A stretch of 64,000 bases of DNA from an uncultured Lachnospiraceae bacterium. Its GTDB lineage: Bacteria > Bacillota > Clostridia > Lachnospirales > Lachnospiraceae. Below, in pieces: positions 25,264 to 34,735 of the stretch. The stretch covers positions 62,001 through 126,000 of the forward strand of contig CAJTSB010000002.1 of assembly GCA_910578825.1 (NCBI GenBank), given 5' to 3'. The position numbers and the translations under genes were made by a program. Every line of letters begins with the position of its first letter. Positions within the stretch are counted from its first letter, which is position 1. The notes beneath the pieces were generated by a model. The model saw nothing but the letters and a program-made list of their open reading frames with translations. It did not search any database and was not told the DNA's origin.

Positions 25264-25346
25264 GTTGTGCAACCCATCATATTTGCTGCGCAACGGTTCT
25301 TTGTATTTTATTATATATGATTGTTATTCTCTCATGCAATTGACAA
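25264..25346 (-). promoter_or_regulatory. GH53 promoter with TGCGCAAC operators (short form)
   Basis: TATAAT at 25310-25315, 18 bp, TTGCAT at 25334-25339, again nested in TTGTCAATTGC. Downstream are TGCGCAAC (25287-25294) and GTTGTGCAAC (25264-25273). The distance from the GCGC centre to the -10 is 11 bp shorter than in the paralog. Confidence 0.55.
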
Positions 25347-25394
25347 CTTACCCAGTATTCAGGAACTGAATTTAGCCATTATTTCCAGAATAAC

Positions 25395-25428
25395 AAAAAC
25401 TGCCACCACCCATAAAGGATGATGACAG
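25395..25428 (-). terminator. Terminator of the NlpC/P60 gene
   Basis: CTGTCATCATCC pairs with GGGTGGTGGCAG using G-U wobble (12 bp, 5-nt loop), followed by TTTTT on the minus strand. Confidence 0.85.
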
Positions 25429-25453
25429 CTCTTGTGATATATAAAAGATAAGC

Positions 25454-26482
25454 TTAATCACTAATTAATCTTGTCACACAAACCGGCGTACGATAAAATG
25501 CATTGGATATCTTAATACCTGTTCTGGCAGAACTTGCATGGACAACCTGTCCATTGCCGATGTACATGGCAACGTGATTGATTCCACCGCCGTTTCCATA
25601 GAAGAACAAATCTCCCGGTCTTGCCTCAGACGCATTGACCCTCGTTCCATATCCTGCCTGCGCGCTGGATGAATGCGGCAGATAAATTCCATAATTCTCA
25701 TAGATCTTCATCGTAAATCCGGAACAGTCCACGCCGTTTGTAAGGCTTGTCCCACCCCAGACATAACGGTTTCCGACAAACTGACATGCATACTGTACCA
25801 TAGCGACACGGACATCCGATATACCTTCGCCATAACGCAGCTCCGTCATAGTCATTGCCTTCGGCAGCTGCTCAGACACATCTACAAACTCACTGGCGAT
25901 GTAGCATTCATCTCCATCCACATCTACCTTAATCCACTCGCCCATTTCTTCTATCACATGCAGAGATTCTCCTTCTGCAATGGTTGTCCAGATGCTGCAA
26001 TCCGTATTCGGCTCCACTCGCGCATTCAATGTCTGCGTCGTGGAAGTCGCCATAATAGATTTCACTTCCTCTGCCCGTGCTGCTGCCGCATCTCCGGTAA
26101 GCAGAAATTCACCCTTCACATAGCCGTTAACTTTCCCGGACTCAATCTGATACCATTCGCCTTCCTGTGATAAAATCTCACAGCCGGCATCTACCGGAAG
26201 TGCGCCTACCAAATCAAACTCTTCTCCAGCGCCCTCACGGATATTCAAATGATTCTCCACACTGGCTATTCCAAGATTCTTATATCCGCATATCGTCTTA
26301 TCCTCGGCTGCCATAGCAACATCTGTCTCGGACTTCTGCGTATTGGCCTCGCCCACGAGACAATCGCTCAATAGCGTAGAAACACCTGCATGGGTTGCTG
26401 CTTCTGTTGTCATCTGACTCATGCCAAACACGGCTGCACCCGTCAAACATCCTATCATTAATTTTGCCCATTCTATTCTCAT
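25454..26482 (-). CDS. Secreted NlpC/P60 peptidoglycan endopeptidase with two SH3 domains
   Basis: The ATG at 26482 has GGGAGG in front; the longer frame to 26521 would cover the promoter. The 342-residue protein has a signal peptide (about 1-29). Two bacterial SH3 domains follow (about 75-130, NIREGAGEEF, and 145-200). The C-terminal NlpC/P60 domain (about 220-342) has Cys in VDCSGF, His in NHVAMYIGNG and His in VVHASS. Such enzymes cut between gamma-D-Glu and the third residue of stem peptides during wall turnover or cell separation. It is a single-gene unit with its own promoter and terminator. Confidence 0.95.
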   Translation of the reverse strand: MRIEWAKLMIGCLTGAAVFGMSQMTTEAATHAGVSTLLSDCLVGEANTQKSETDVAMAAEDKTICGYKNLGIASVENHLNIREGAGEEFDLVGALPVDAGCEILSQEGEWYQIESGKVNGYVKGEFLLTGDAAAARAEEVKSIMATSTTQTLNARVEPNTDCSIWTTIAEGESLHVIEEMGEWIKVDVDGDECYIASEFVDVSEQLPKAMTMTELRYGEGISDVRVAMVQYACQFVGNRYVWGGTSLTNGVDCSGFTMKIYENYGIYLPHSSSAQAGYGTRVNASEARPGDLFFYGNGGGINHVAMYIGNGQVVHASSARTGIKISNAFYRTPVCVTRLISD

Positions 26483-26519
26483 TTGTCGAACCTCCCGGAT
26501 AACTGTTTCATTTTTTGCC

Positions 26520-26548
26520 ATTATATCAAGGAGTTATTACGTTGTCAA
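26520..26548 (-). promoter_or_regulatory. Promoter of the NlpC/P60 gene
   Basis: TTGACA (26543-26548), 17 bp, TATAAT (26520-26525) on the minus strand: a perfect consensus 38 bp before the start. Confidence 0.9.
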
Positions 26549-26608
26549 TACTTATTGTAATAATTATGTAATAATTGAAAACAAACGTAAACTGGGCAGT
26601 TTCTATGC

Positions 26609-28243
26609 CTATGGTAACGCCTCCTCCGGATTTCCGCCTTCCAGAATTGAGAATGCAATATTTGTAGCATGGTCTGCAACACGCTCCAGCCCTGTCACCA
26701 GATCGGTAAACAGGATTCCTGTCATCGGCAGGCATTTGCCTTTTGCCATACGTCTGACATGGTTCTGCTGCAACTCGCGTTCCATATTATCAATGCTGTT
26801 TTCCAGTTCAAGAATATCCGGCAGGTTTTTCTTGTCAAGCGTGGTAAACATTTCCATCGATTCCTGCAGGATCAACATTGTTTTCTCATGCATTTCACGG
26901 ATTTCACGCTCGCCCTTTTTCGTAAATTTCATATTTTCATCATGGCTCTTCACTGCCGCGTCTGCGATATTTTCCGCATGGTCTCCAATCCGCTCAATAT
27001 CGCTCACTACATGGAATAGCCCGCCAATTCGTTTGGCATCCACAACAGGAAGCTGCAGCTGGTTGATCTTAACAAGGTAATCCGTAATTTCCCGGCTCAG
27101 AAAATCAATCTGGTTTTCCACCTCGTATACACGGTTGATTTTCTTCTGGTCTCCGTCAAAAAATGCCTCCATGGCAAGATTCAGGTTTTCACGCGCCATC
27201 TTACCCATACGCTCAATCTCCTGCGTCGTCTCTACTACCGCAATCGAAGGCGTAAATGTATTCTGCTTTCCAATATAAAGAAGCTGATATTCTTTTTCCT
27301 CCTGATCTTCCCCCGGAATCAGGCGACGGCTCATCGCTACAAACTGCGCGGATAACGGCAAGAAGATGATTGTCTGGAAAATCTTGTAAAACGTATCTGC
27401 ATTTGCCACGCACCGTCCGATGTCGGATCCGGAAATATGTAAAATAAACGATTCAAACTGTTCCATGCCAAACGCAAGCAGAATACCGATGATCACCATA
27501 CCAAACACATTGAACATCACATGGATGGCAGCTGCGCGCCTGGCGTCCTTTTTCGTATCCAGGCTTGCCAGTACGGCTGGTGTACAGGAACCGATGTTAC
27601 AACCAAGGATTACATAGAAACAGACAGGTAAATCAATCAGTCCCTGGCTTGCCATCAACAAAAGAATGCTGACCGTCACGGAAGAGCTCTGGACAACCAC
27701 AGTGATGGCTGTTCCAAATAAAATTGCCAGAATCGGATTCTTCATACTGCCTAACACAGTCATAACCGTCTGATAATCTTTTAAATCTGCCATGGCGTCT
27801 TTCATAAAACTGATACCCATGAACAACGCGCCAAATCCTAAGAGCACCTCTCCGACCTTCTTCACCATAGGTTTCCTGCCAAACATGACAAATACTGCTC
27901 CTATGAACAGAATAAAAGGCGCAATGCCTGTCAGATTAAATGCCACAAGCTGGGAAGTTATGGTCGTACCAATATTTGCGCCGAAAATAATTCCTATCGA
28001 CTGCGCCAGACTCATAATTCCCGTATTTACAAAAGTTACTACCATAACGGTTGTCGCGCCCGAAGATTGTATGATTGCCGTAAACAACGCGCCAAACAGT
28101 ACCGCTATAATCTTGTTTTTGGTCATGGCTTCCAAAATCGAGCGCAACCTTGCACCCGCCGCTTTCTGAAGGCCCTCGCTCATAAACTTCATGCCAAACA
28201 AAAAAAGTCCCAGGCCACCTAACAAATTCACTATCAATTCCAT
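26609..28243 (-). CDS. Na+/phosphate cotransporter family protein with PhoU-like C-terminal domain
   Basis: The ATG at 28243 follows AAAGGG; an in-frame GTG at 28252 overlaps the site itself. The 544-residue protein has about eight membrane segments in two inverted halves, each with the family signature: QSSGATT (about residue 60) and QSSSVTV (about 185). The C-terminal 200 residues form a PhoU-like helical domain (IERIGDHAENIAD, GLERVADHATNIAF). It takes up phosphate, or may act as a phosphate-linked regulator. It follows ribF directly, with the ribF stop overlapping its ribosome-binding site, so it is co-transcribed with the end of the translation operon. Confidence 0.93.
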   Translation of the reverse strand: MELIVNLLGGLGLFLFGMKFMSEGLQKAAGARLRSILEAMTKNKIIAVLFGALFTAIIQSSGATTVMVVTFVNTGIMSLAQSIGIIFGANIGTTITSQLVAFNLTGIAPFILFIGAVFVMFGRKPMVKKVGEVLLGFGALFMGISFMKDAMADLKDYQTVMTVLGSMKNPILAILFGTAITVVVQSSSVTVSILLLMASQGLIDLPVCFYVILGCNIGSCTPAVLASLDTKKDARRAAAIHVMFNVFGMVIIGILLAFGMEQFESFILHISGSDIGRCVANADTFYKIFQTIIFLPLSAQFVAMSRRLIPGEDQEEKEYQLLYIGKQNTFTPSIAVVETTQEIERMGKMARENLNLAMEAFFDGDQKKINRVYEVENQIDFLSREITDYLVKINQLQLPVVDAKRIGGLFHVVSDIERIGDHAENIADAAVKSHDENMKFTKKGEREIREMHEKTMLILQESMEMFTTLDKKNLPDILELENSIDNMERELQQNHVRRMAKGKCLPMTGILFTDLVTGLERVADHATNIAFSILEGGNPEEALP

Positions 28244-28255
28244 GCGATTCACCCT

Positions 28256-29203
28256 TTAGTTCTTCTGAACTCCTTTTCCCATGTTAAAATAAACTTTACC
28301 GTACTCTATATCATGTTTCATTTGTTTCTTTAACGACTCAAGCGATGGAAACCTCTGCTCCGGACGCACATGTTTCAGAAAACTGACACGAACTTTTTCT
28401 CCGTACAGATCTTCTGATACGTCAAACAAATGTGTCTCCACGCCAATGGGGTTCTCTCCCTCAACGGTAGGCTTGCATCCGACATTTGTAATCCCCGGAT
28501 AACGTCTCCCCTTCCATTCGGTCTCTGAGATATAAACGCCGAATGGAGGCAGAAGCTTGTCCTCCGGCGGCAGCAGGTTGATGGTTGGAATATCTAATAC
28601 CTTCTTCCCCATCTGTCTGCCATGCAAAACGCATCCTTCCACAAAAAACGGATATCCCAGCAAATGATTTGCCTTTTCAATATTTCCAGCCATAAGCTCC
28701 TCGCGTACATAGGTGCTGCTGATATCCCGATTATTCTCCTGAATCTTATCTACCACTTTTATTTCGTATCCGTACTGCGCCGCAAGTTCTTCCAGCATCC
28801 GGTAATCTCCGCGCCGCCTGTGGCCGAAACGGAAATCGGTTCCCACCACCATGTATTTTACATGACACGCAGTAACAATCCTATGGATAAACGTTTCCGG
28901 CTCCATACACATAATCTGCCTTGTAAACGGACACTCAATCACATAATCAATCCCAGCTTCCTCAAAAAGCCGTTCTTTTTCAGCGCCTGTCGTAAGCACC
29001 TGCGACTGTATATCCTGTACGCGCTCCCTTGGCGGAATATCAAATGTGAACACGACTGCTTTTAATTCTTTTTCTTCCTGTTTCTTTTGTTTCATATACT
29101 TCATCAGCAGTTCGTGTCCGCGGTGCAGTCCATCAAATTTTCCAAGGGAAAGCACGCTTGGTCCGTCTATCTCAAATGTCATACTCTGCCTTATGTATTC
29201 CAT
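28256..29203 (-). CDS. ribF: Bifunctional riboflavin kinase/FAD synthetase
   Basis: I chose ATG 29203, giving 315 residues, the usual family length; the frame upstream overlaps truB. The N-terminal FAD synthetase domain has LGKFDGLHRGHELLM and the later STYVREEL. The C-terminal riboflavin kinase domain has GRQMGKKVLDIPTINL and GVYISETEW. It converts riboflavin to FMN and FAD. It lies 27 bp after truB, the order common in Firmicutes (rbfA-nrnA-truB-ribF). Confidence 0.96.
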   Translation of the reverse strand: MEYIRQSMTFEIDGPSVLSLGKFDGLHRGHELLMKYMKQKKQEEKELKAVVFTFDIPPRERVQDIQSQVLTTGAEKERLFEEAGIDYVIECPFTRQIMCMEPETFIHRIVTACHVKYMVVGTDFRFGHRRRGDYRMLEELAAQYGYEIKVVDKIQENNRDISSTYVREELMAGNIEKANHLLGYPFFVEGCVLHGRQMGKKVLDIPTINLLPPEDKLLPPFGVYISETEWKGRRYPGITNVGCKPTVEGENPIGVETHLFDVSEDLYGEKVRVSFLKHVRPEQRFPSLESLKKQMKHDIEYGKVYFNMGKGVQKN

Positions 29204-29229
29204 AACCTCTGTCCTATTCCATCCATTTT

Positions 29230-30171
29230 CTAATTGGATTCCATAAAAATCTTCATGGGTCGGATATCCCTGCGGGATTCCTCCCACCGGTAAATACCGA
29301 TAAACGCATGATTGCTGTCATAGACGCGTAATGTATGGCTCTTGTACTGCTCATTCCAGTTGCAAATCCAATCGGGTTTTAAGGGACTCCCATTATAAAG
29401 CAATCTGGAAAATTCCTCTCTCACCCGGATCTGCGGATGCTGCATAAATACGCTGTCCGTATTATAAATGAAATCCGCAAAGTCTTCCCGCACAAATTCC
29501 CTATCCGTATGACCTGCACGGACAATCTGTGCCTGCGCCTCAATCTCAGAAAGCCTGATTGCATTCTCAATGTTAAAATCCGCCACTCTCGTACGCAGCA
29601 GGGATTCCATACAACCGCCGCAGCCCGCCAGATTCCCGATATCATGGCACAAGGTACGGATATAAGTGCCCTTAGAGCAGTGTACGCGCATCTTTATCCT
29701 CGGAATCGCAACCTCCAGAATATCAATGGAAAAAATCTTTACTTCGCGCGGCCTGCGCTCCACTTCCACGCCTGCCCGCGCCAAATCGCAAAGTTTCTTC
29801 CCATTTACTTTCAGCGCAGAATACATGGGCGGAATCTGGGAATAATCTCCCACAAACCCATCAATAATCTTTCCAAGCTCCGTCTCCGTACACAATACCT
29901 GCGATTCTGCAAGCACCGTTCCGGATATATCCTGCGTATCAGTAGTCTTTCCTAAAAGCAGTATCGTTTCATATTCTTTGTCCTTATCCGTAAGCAAATC
30001 ACAGACCCTTGTCGCTTTGCCAAGGCAGACAGGCAGTACCCCCTCCGCATCGGGATCCAGAGTCCCGGTATGCCCGATCTTTTTCTGTCTAAAAATTCCA
30101 CGGAGTTTCGCCACCACATCATGGGACGTAAATCCCTTTTCCTTGTACACATTGATAATTCCATTAATCAT
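29230..30171 (-). CDS. truB: tRNA pseudouridine(55) synthase
   Basis: TruB makes pseudouridine 55 in the T-loop of tRNAs. ATG 30171 overlaps the end of nrnA by 8 bp and gives MINGIINVYKEKGFTSHD, the standard start. The catalytic Asp is in GHTGTLDPDAEGVLP (about residue 40); YIRTLCHDIG and the SEIEAQAQ region follow. 313 residues is normal. Confidence 0.97.
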   Translation of the reverse strand: MINGIINVYKEKGFTSHDVVAKLRGIFRQKKIGHTGTLDPDAEGVLPVCLGKATRVCDLLTDKDKEYETILLLGKTTDTQDISGTVLAESQVLCTETELGKIIDGFVGDYSQIPPMYSALKVNGKKLCDLARAGVEVERRPREVKIFSIDILEVAIPRIKMRVHCSKGTYIRTLCHDIGNLAGCGGCMESLLRTRVADFNIENAIRLSEIEAQAQIVRAGHTDREFVREDFADFIYNTDSVFMQHPQIRVREEFSRLLYNGSPLKPDWICNWNEQYKSHTLRVYDSNHAFIGIYRWEESRRDIRPMKIFMESN

Positions 30172-31117
30172 GAAGCTGCCTTTCGATTTCCTCACAAATT
30201 TTGCCGTAAATCTCTTCCGGCGTGCCAACCATTGTAACGCCTGCGGCTCTCACATGTCCTCCGCCTTTATATTTCATGGCGATATCAGCAACATTTACTT
30301 TCCCATTCGAGCGCAAACTAACCTTCCACGTATGGTCGTCGTTTTCATAGAGAAAAATTGCCGCCTCCACGCCTTTTGTCACGCGAAGCTGATTGACAAT
30401 GCCGTCCAAATGTTTGGGCAATACCTGAAACCGTTCCATTTCCTTTAACTCCACTGCTGTTCCAATTACTGCGCCATTTAACATAAGCCTGCTGTTCAAA
30501 AGCGCCTGCCCTAAAATCTGATTCTGTGCAAACGTCTTTGTGTAGAACGTGTCGTCAATGATTTGCGAGAAATCAATGCCTTTCTCCATCAGTACCCCCG
30601 CGGTATTCATGGTCTTTGCAGATGTGCTGGAATATTGGAATACCCCGGTGTCATGCACCATTCCCACATAAATACATTCCGCAATTTCCTTCGTAATCTT
30701 CTCTTCCTCAAGCAGTTCAAATACCAGCTCTGAGGTAGAGCTAGCCTCAGGAAAAATATAATTTTCATCCGCGAAATTACAGTTGCTCACATGATGGTCG
30801 ATGCAAACCGTCTTTTTCGCCGTCTTAAAATATTTGACGGCCTCTCCCAGACGTCCCTCCTCCCCGCAATCCTGTACAATGCACAAATCATACGCAAAAT
30901 CTTTCTCACAGGAATTGCATATCTTATCAGAATTCTTCAGGAATTTAAAGATATTGGGAATCGGTTCCAGATAGACGTCCGCCTGAATCTGTGGAAACCA
31001 GGTCGCAATATAATTATACGTTGCCAGGCAGGAACCCACACAGTCGCCGTCCGGCCTCACGTGGCCTGCAATGGCAACTGTCTTTACCTGCGCCAGCAAA
31101 GATGCCAAATCCTTCAT
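30164..31117 (-). CDS. nrnA: DHH/DHHA1 oligoribonuclease / pAp phosphatase (NrnA)
   Basis: The start at 31117 follows GAGGAG. Metal-binding motifs are HVRPDGDCVGS and CIDHHVSN (DHH), and the DHHA1 substrate loop is GGGHVRAAG near the C-terminus. The protein degrades nano-RNAs to mononucleotides and dephosphorylates pAp. 317 residues is the usual size. It overlaps truB by 8 bp and follows rbfA by 17 bp. Confidence 0.96.
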   Translation of the reverse strand: MKDLASLLAQVKTVAIAGHVRPDGDCVGSCLATYNYIATWFPQIQADVYLEPIPNIFKFLKNSDKICNSCEKDFAYDLCIVQDCGEEGRLGEAVKYFKTAKKTVCIDHHVSNCNFADENYIFPEASSTSELVFELLEEEKITKEIAECIYVGMVHDTGVFQYSSTSAKTMNTAGVLMEKGIDFSQIIDDTFYTKTFAQNQILGQALLNSRLMLNGAVIGTAVELKEMERFQVLPKHLDGIVNQLRVTKGVEAAIFLYENDDHTWKVSLRSNGKVNVADIAMKYKGGGHVRAAGVTMVGTPEEIYGKICEEIERQLHD

Positions 31118-31134
31118 AATGCACACTCCTCATT

Positions 31135-31515
31135 TCAATCTATGATTTCCTCGCTGTCACTACGAGGACGATTTACATCATCAATCATTTTCGACATATT
31201 TACGCCATACTCAATCGACTGGTCTAAGATAAAGCGTATCTCCGGTGTATTCCTCAGGTTGATGTTCTTGGCCAGCATCCTGCGGATATACCCTTCCGCA
31301 CTCTTGAGCCCTGCAATCGTATCCTGCTGGGATTTCTCATCTCCCAGCACACTGATATACGCCTTACAGCTCTTCAAATCCGGCGCTACTTCAACGGAAA
31401 CGACCGAAGTAAGCGGATTGATCCGGGGGTCTTTGATTTCTCCGCGGATAATGTTGCTAAGTTCGCGCATCACCTCGCCGTTGATTCTTGTATTCTTTAT
31501 GCTGTTTTTTCTCAT
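31135..31515 (-). CDS. rbfA: 30S ribosome-binding factor A
   Basis: The 126-residue protein has the RbfA KH-like fold, with MRELSNIIRGEIKDPR and the C-terminal EIRFILDQSIEYGVNMSKMIDD. It assists maturation of the 16S rRNA 5' end and cold adaptation. It follows infB, 32 bp after its stop, as in B. subtilis. Confidence 0.97.
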   Translation of the reverse strand: MRKNSIKNTRINGEVMRELSNIIRGEIKDPRINPLTSVVSVEVAPDLKSCKAYISVLGDEKSQQDTIAGLKSAEGYIRRMLAKNINLRNTPEIRFILDQSIEYGVNMSKMIDDVNRPRSDSEEIID

Positions 31516-31547
31516 TTTCTGCCTTACTCCTTCTTTGCTTCAGGCAT

Positions 31548-34400
31548 TTAGCGCGGCACCTCCACCATGATATAGGATTCTACCACGTCAAGCTCCTGAA
31601 TATCATTAAAGCCATCAAATACCAGGCCACACTCATAGCCTGCCCTTACTTCCTTCACATCATCCTTAAAACGTTTCAAAGATGCAAGATCTCCTTCGAA
31701 AATCTGCTCTCCCTCTCTGGAAATACGAACTTTGCATCCTCTCTGGAAGGTACCGTCCAATACATAGGATCCCGCAATATTTCCAACGCCGGAGGCTTTG
31801 AAAATCTGACGGATTTCCGCGTGTCCAAGCACTTTCTCCTCAAATACCGGATCCAGCATACCCTTCATCGCCGCCTGTACATCCTCAATCGCGTTATAGA
31901 TGACCTTATACAGCCTCATATCTACGCCCTCGCGCTCCGCCGTTGCCTTTGCCGTCACATCCGGACGTACATTAAATCCAATAATAATCGCATTGGATGC
32001 GGATGCAAGGCTTACGTCCGATTCGTTGATGGCGCCTACGCCGCCATGGATAACTTTCACCATAACTTCCTCGTTGGAAAGTTTTACCAGACTCTGTTTT
32101 ACCGCCTCGACAGAACCCTGTACGTCTGCCTTTACGATAATCGGAAGTTCCTTGATATTTCCTGACTGAATCTGTGAAAACAAATCGTCTAAGGACATTC
32201 TTGCTTTCGTATCTTCCAGCATCCGTTCACGCCCTTCAGAAATGAAGGTATCTGCAAAACTCTTCGCCTCGCGCTCAGAATCCATACATACAAAGATTTC
32301 CCCTGCATTCGGCACGTTATTCAAACCTAATATTTCCACCGGCGTAGAAGGAGTCGCCTCTTTTACACGCCTGCCTTTGTCATCAATCATTGCTCTTACC
32401 CTGCCATAACAGCTTCCGCAGGCAATGGGCTGACCCACTTTCAATGTTCCCTTCTGTACAAGAACCGTTGCTACAGATCCACGTCCTTTGTCGAGCTGTG
32501 CTTCAATCACAAGTCCACGCGCATTGCGCCGGGAATTTGCTTTCAGCTCACATACCTCCGCCGTCAGCAATACCATTTCAAGCAGGGAATCAATTCCTTC
32601 ATGGGTATGTGCGGACACCGGTACAAAAATAGTGCTTCCGCCCCAGTCCTCCGGAATCAGCTCGTATTCCGCAAGCTCCTGTTTTACGCGCTCAATATTT
32701 GCGCTTGGCTTATCAATCTTATTGATTGCCACGATGATTTCAACCTCAGCCGCTTTGGCATGGCTGATTGCCTCTACCGTCTGCGGCATAACGCCGTCGT
32801 CTGCGGCAACAACGAGAATGGCAATATCCGTAGCATTTGCTCCACGCATACGCATAGCGGTAAATGCCTCGTGTCCCGGCGTATCCAGGAACGTAATTTT
32901 CTCTCCATTGCACTCTACCATATAAGCGCCGATATGCTGCGTAATTCCTCCCGCCTCTTTATCAATGACATGCGTATCACGAATTGCATCCAAAAGCGAT
33001 GTCTTACCATGGTCAACATGACCCATAACGCAGACAACCGGAGGACGTTTTTCCATTGCTGTTTCATCCTCGCCTTCCTCTTTCAACAGCTCTGCAATCA
33101 CGTCTACCTTCTCCTCCATCTCACAGATGCAGTTGAACTCCAGTGCAATCTCTTCGGCTGTGGCATAATCAATTTCATTGTTTACCGTCACGATATTTCC
33201 CTGAAGAAATAATTTCTTGATAATTGCAGACGCCTGAACTTTCATGCGGTCAGCAAATTCTTTAATCGTCATCTTTTCCGGAAGCGTAATCGTCTTAATT
33301 GTATCTTCCTCTTTCTTCTGCGGCTGCGGTGCGGGCTGCTGATTCTTCTTTCCTCTGGTTTTCTTTTCCAGATTATCAAATCTCTCCTTCTTCCTGCCCA
33401 TCAGTTCTTTCTCATGACGCTGGTTACCTTTGCGGTTGTCGCGCTCTCTGCTCTCTTTTCCTCTTGTCTCTTCCATGCCGGACGGACTATTCTGGTTTAA
33501 CTTATTAATTTCCTGCTCAAAACGGCTCTTCTGATTCGGACGTCCATTCTGATAATTTCGGTTATTGCGGTCTCCCTGCGGTCTTCCATTACGGTCTCCC
33601 TGCGGTCTTCCATTTCTATCTCCCTGTGGCCTTCCATTGCGGTCTCCCTGCGGTCTTCCGTTTCTATCTCCTTGTGGTCTTCCGTTACGGTCCCCCTGCG
33701 GTCTTCCATTGCGATCTCCCTGCGGCCTTCCGTTACGGTCTCCCTGAGGCCTTGCCGGACGTTCTTCCTGGGTTCTGACAACATTCTCCCTGGGTCTTTC
33801 CGCGTGTTCGCCCTGAGCCTTTATCGTATGTTCTGTTGCCGGTTTTGCAGCATTATCCTGTGGTTTAGCAAGACGCTGTTCTTCCTGCGGTTTTGCCGCG
33901 TGTTCGCCCTGTGGTCTCACCGGACGCTGTTCGCCCTGCGGCCTTGGGTTTCTGTCTCCCTGCGGTCTTGCCGGGCGCTGCTCTCCCTGCGGCCTCATCG
34001 GACGCTTTTTCGCCGTCTTGCTGTTTTGAGGATTAAATACAGCCGTAATACTTGATTTCTTTTTCGGACGTTCCTGAGGCTTGCCAGATTCCTGTGCGGA
34101 CGTCTTTTCCTCCGCCTGAGGCGCTGCCTTTTCCGGCGTCTCCTGTGAAACGGCCTTGGCTGGCGTTTGCTGCATCTGTGGCTTTTCCGGCGCTGCCTGC
34201 GCCACCGTGCTCTGCGGCTGCTCTTTTTTGCCGCCCGCTGCCTGGCCTGCAAACTTTTTCTTTACCATTTCAATAACGTCATCCTCAATCGAACTGCTTG
34301 CCGTTTTGCCGGTAATATCCTTTTCTGCAAGGAATTTAATCACTTCCTTCGATTCCATGTTCAATTCATTTGCAAGTGCATATATTCTCATTTTTGCCAT
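31548..34400 (-). CDS. infB: Translation initiation factor IF-2 with tandem repeat N-terminus
   Basis: The 950-residue GTPase brings fMet-tRNA to the 30S subunit. It starts at 34400 behind GGAGG. An IF2N domain (1-50) is followed by a long disordered linker of about 330 residues rich in Pro, Gln, Arg and Gly that contains eight RPQGDRN units (about 215-280). A second IF2N domain (about 370-420) precedes the GTPase domain from about 450: GHVDHGKTS, DTPGHEAF, NKIDKP. The C-terminal OB and fMet-binding domains end at …VEVPR. The linker is longer than average but this is common in clostridial IF-2. Confidence 0.98.
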   Translation of the reverse strand: MAKMRIYALANELNMESKEVIKFLAEKDITGKTASSSIEDDVIEMVKKKFAGQAAGGKKEQPQSTVAQAAPEKPQMQQTPAKAVSQETPEKAAPQAEEKTSAQESGKPQERPKKKSSITAVFNPQNSKTAKKRPMRPQGEQRPARPQGDRNPRPQGEQRPVRPQGEHAAKPQEEQRLAKPQDNAAKPATEHTIKAQGEHAERPRENVVRTQEERPARPQGDRNGRPQGDRNGRPQGDRNGRPQGDRNGRPQGDRNGRPQGDRNGRPQGDRNGRPQGDRNNRNYQNGRPNQKSRFEQEINKLNQNSPSGMEETRGKESRERDNRKGNQRHEKELMGRKKERFDNLEKKTRGKKNQQPAPQPQKKEEDTIKTITLPEKMTIKEFADRMKVQASAIIKKLFLQGNIVTVNNEIDYATAEEIALEFNCICEMEEKVDVIAELLKEEGEDETAMEKRPPVVCVMGHVDHGKTSLLDAIRDTHVIDKEAGGITQHIGAYMVECNGEKITFLDTPGHEAFTAMRMRGANATDIAILVVAADDGVMPQTVEAISHAKAAEVEIIVAINKIDKPSANIERVKQELAEYELIPEDWGGSTIFVPVSAHTHEGIDSLLEMVLLTAEVCELKANSRRNARGLVIEAQLDKGRGSVATVLVQKGTLKVGQPIACGSCYGRVRAMIDDKGRRVKEATPSTPVEILGLNNVPNAGEIFVCMDSEREAKSFADTFISEGRERMLEDTKARMSLDDLFSQIQSGNIKELPIIVKADVQGSVEAVKQSLVKLSNEEVMVKVIHGGVGAINESDVSLASASNAIIIGFNVRPDVTAKATAEREGVDMRLYKVIYNAIEDVQAAMKGMLDPVFEEKVLGHAEIRQIFKASGVGNIAGSYVLDGTFQRGCKVRISREGEQIFEGDLASLKRFKDDVKEVRAGYECGLVFDGFNDIQELDVVESYIMVEVPR
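33562..33757. repeat. 24-bp tandem repeat inside infB
   Basis: Eight in-frame 24-bp units encode (G/A)RPQGDRN. Units differ at synonymous third positions (CGG/TCT against CTA/TCT patterns), so the array is not brand new. More scattered RPQGE units lie upstream in the same linker. Confidence 0.95.
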
Positions 34401-34414
34401 ATTTACTACCTCCG

Positions 34415-34735
34415 TTATTCCGTTTTCTCTGCTAATTTCAACTTTTCCTCCAGGCTTTTGGCAAAGCCTTCATCAAGTACCGCTAAAGAAGCCCGAAACT
34501 CCTTGCCAATCGCATTTCCCAACGCTTCCTTCGATGCATACAAATACATTGGAACCTGATAAAAGGAACACATATTGCGAAACTTCTTTTTCGTATTCTC
34601 CGAGGCCTCCTCAGACACAACCACAAGAAATGCACTGCCGGATTTTACCGCTTTTTCTGTAGAAAATTCTCCACTTGCAATCCTTCCCGCTTTGGTTGCC
34701 AAACCAAGCATGGATAATATTTTATCCCTTTGCAA
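34415..34735 (-). CDS. ylxQ: L7Ae-family RNA-binding protein YlxQ
   Basis: The 106-residue protein begins at a TTG (34735) that overlaps the ylxR stop by 14 bp; GGAGATG sits 8 bp upstream, which decides this start. It shows the L7Ae/L30e core: MLGLATKAGRIASGE, AFLVVVSEEASENTKKK and the C-terminal PMYLYASKEALGNAIGK. It probably binds K-turn RNA. It lies between ylxR and infB as in B. subtilis. Confidence 0.93.
   Translation of the reverse strand: MQRDKILSMLGLATKAGRIASGEFSTEKAVKSGSAFLVVVSEEASENTKKKFRNMCSFYQVPMYLYASKEALGNAIGKEFRASLAVLDEGFAKSLEEKLKLAEKTE

Noticed and set aside
33562..33757. Regular 24-bp repeats looking like a CRISPR array
   Set aside because: The units are contiguous without spacers, in frame inside infB, and encode RPQGDRN.
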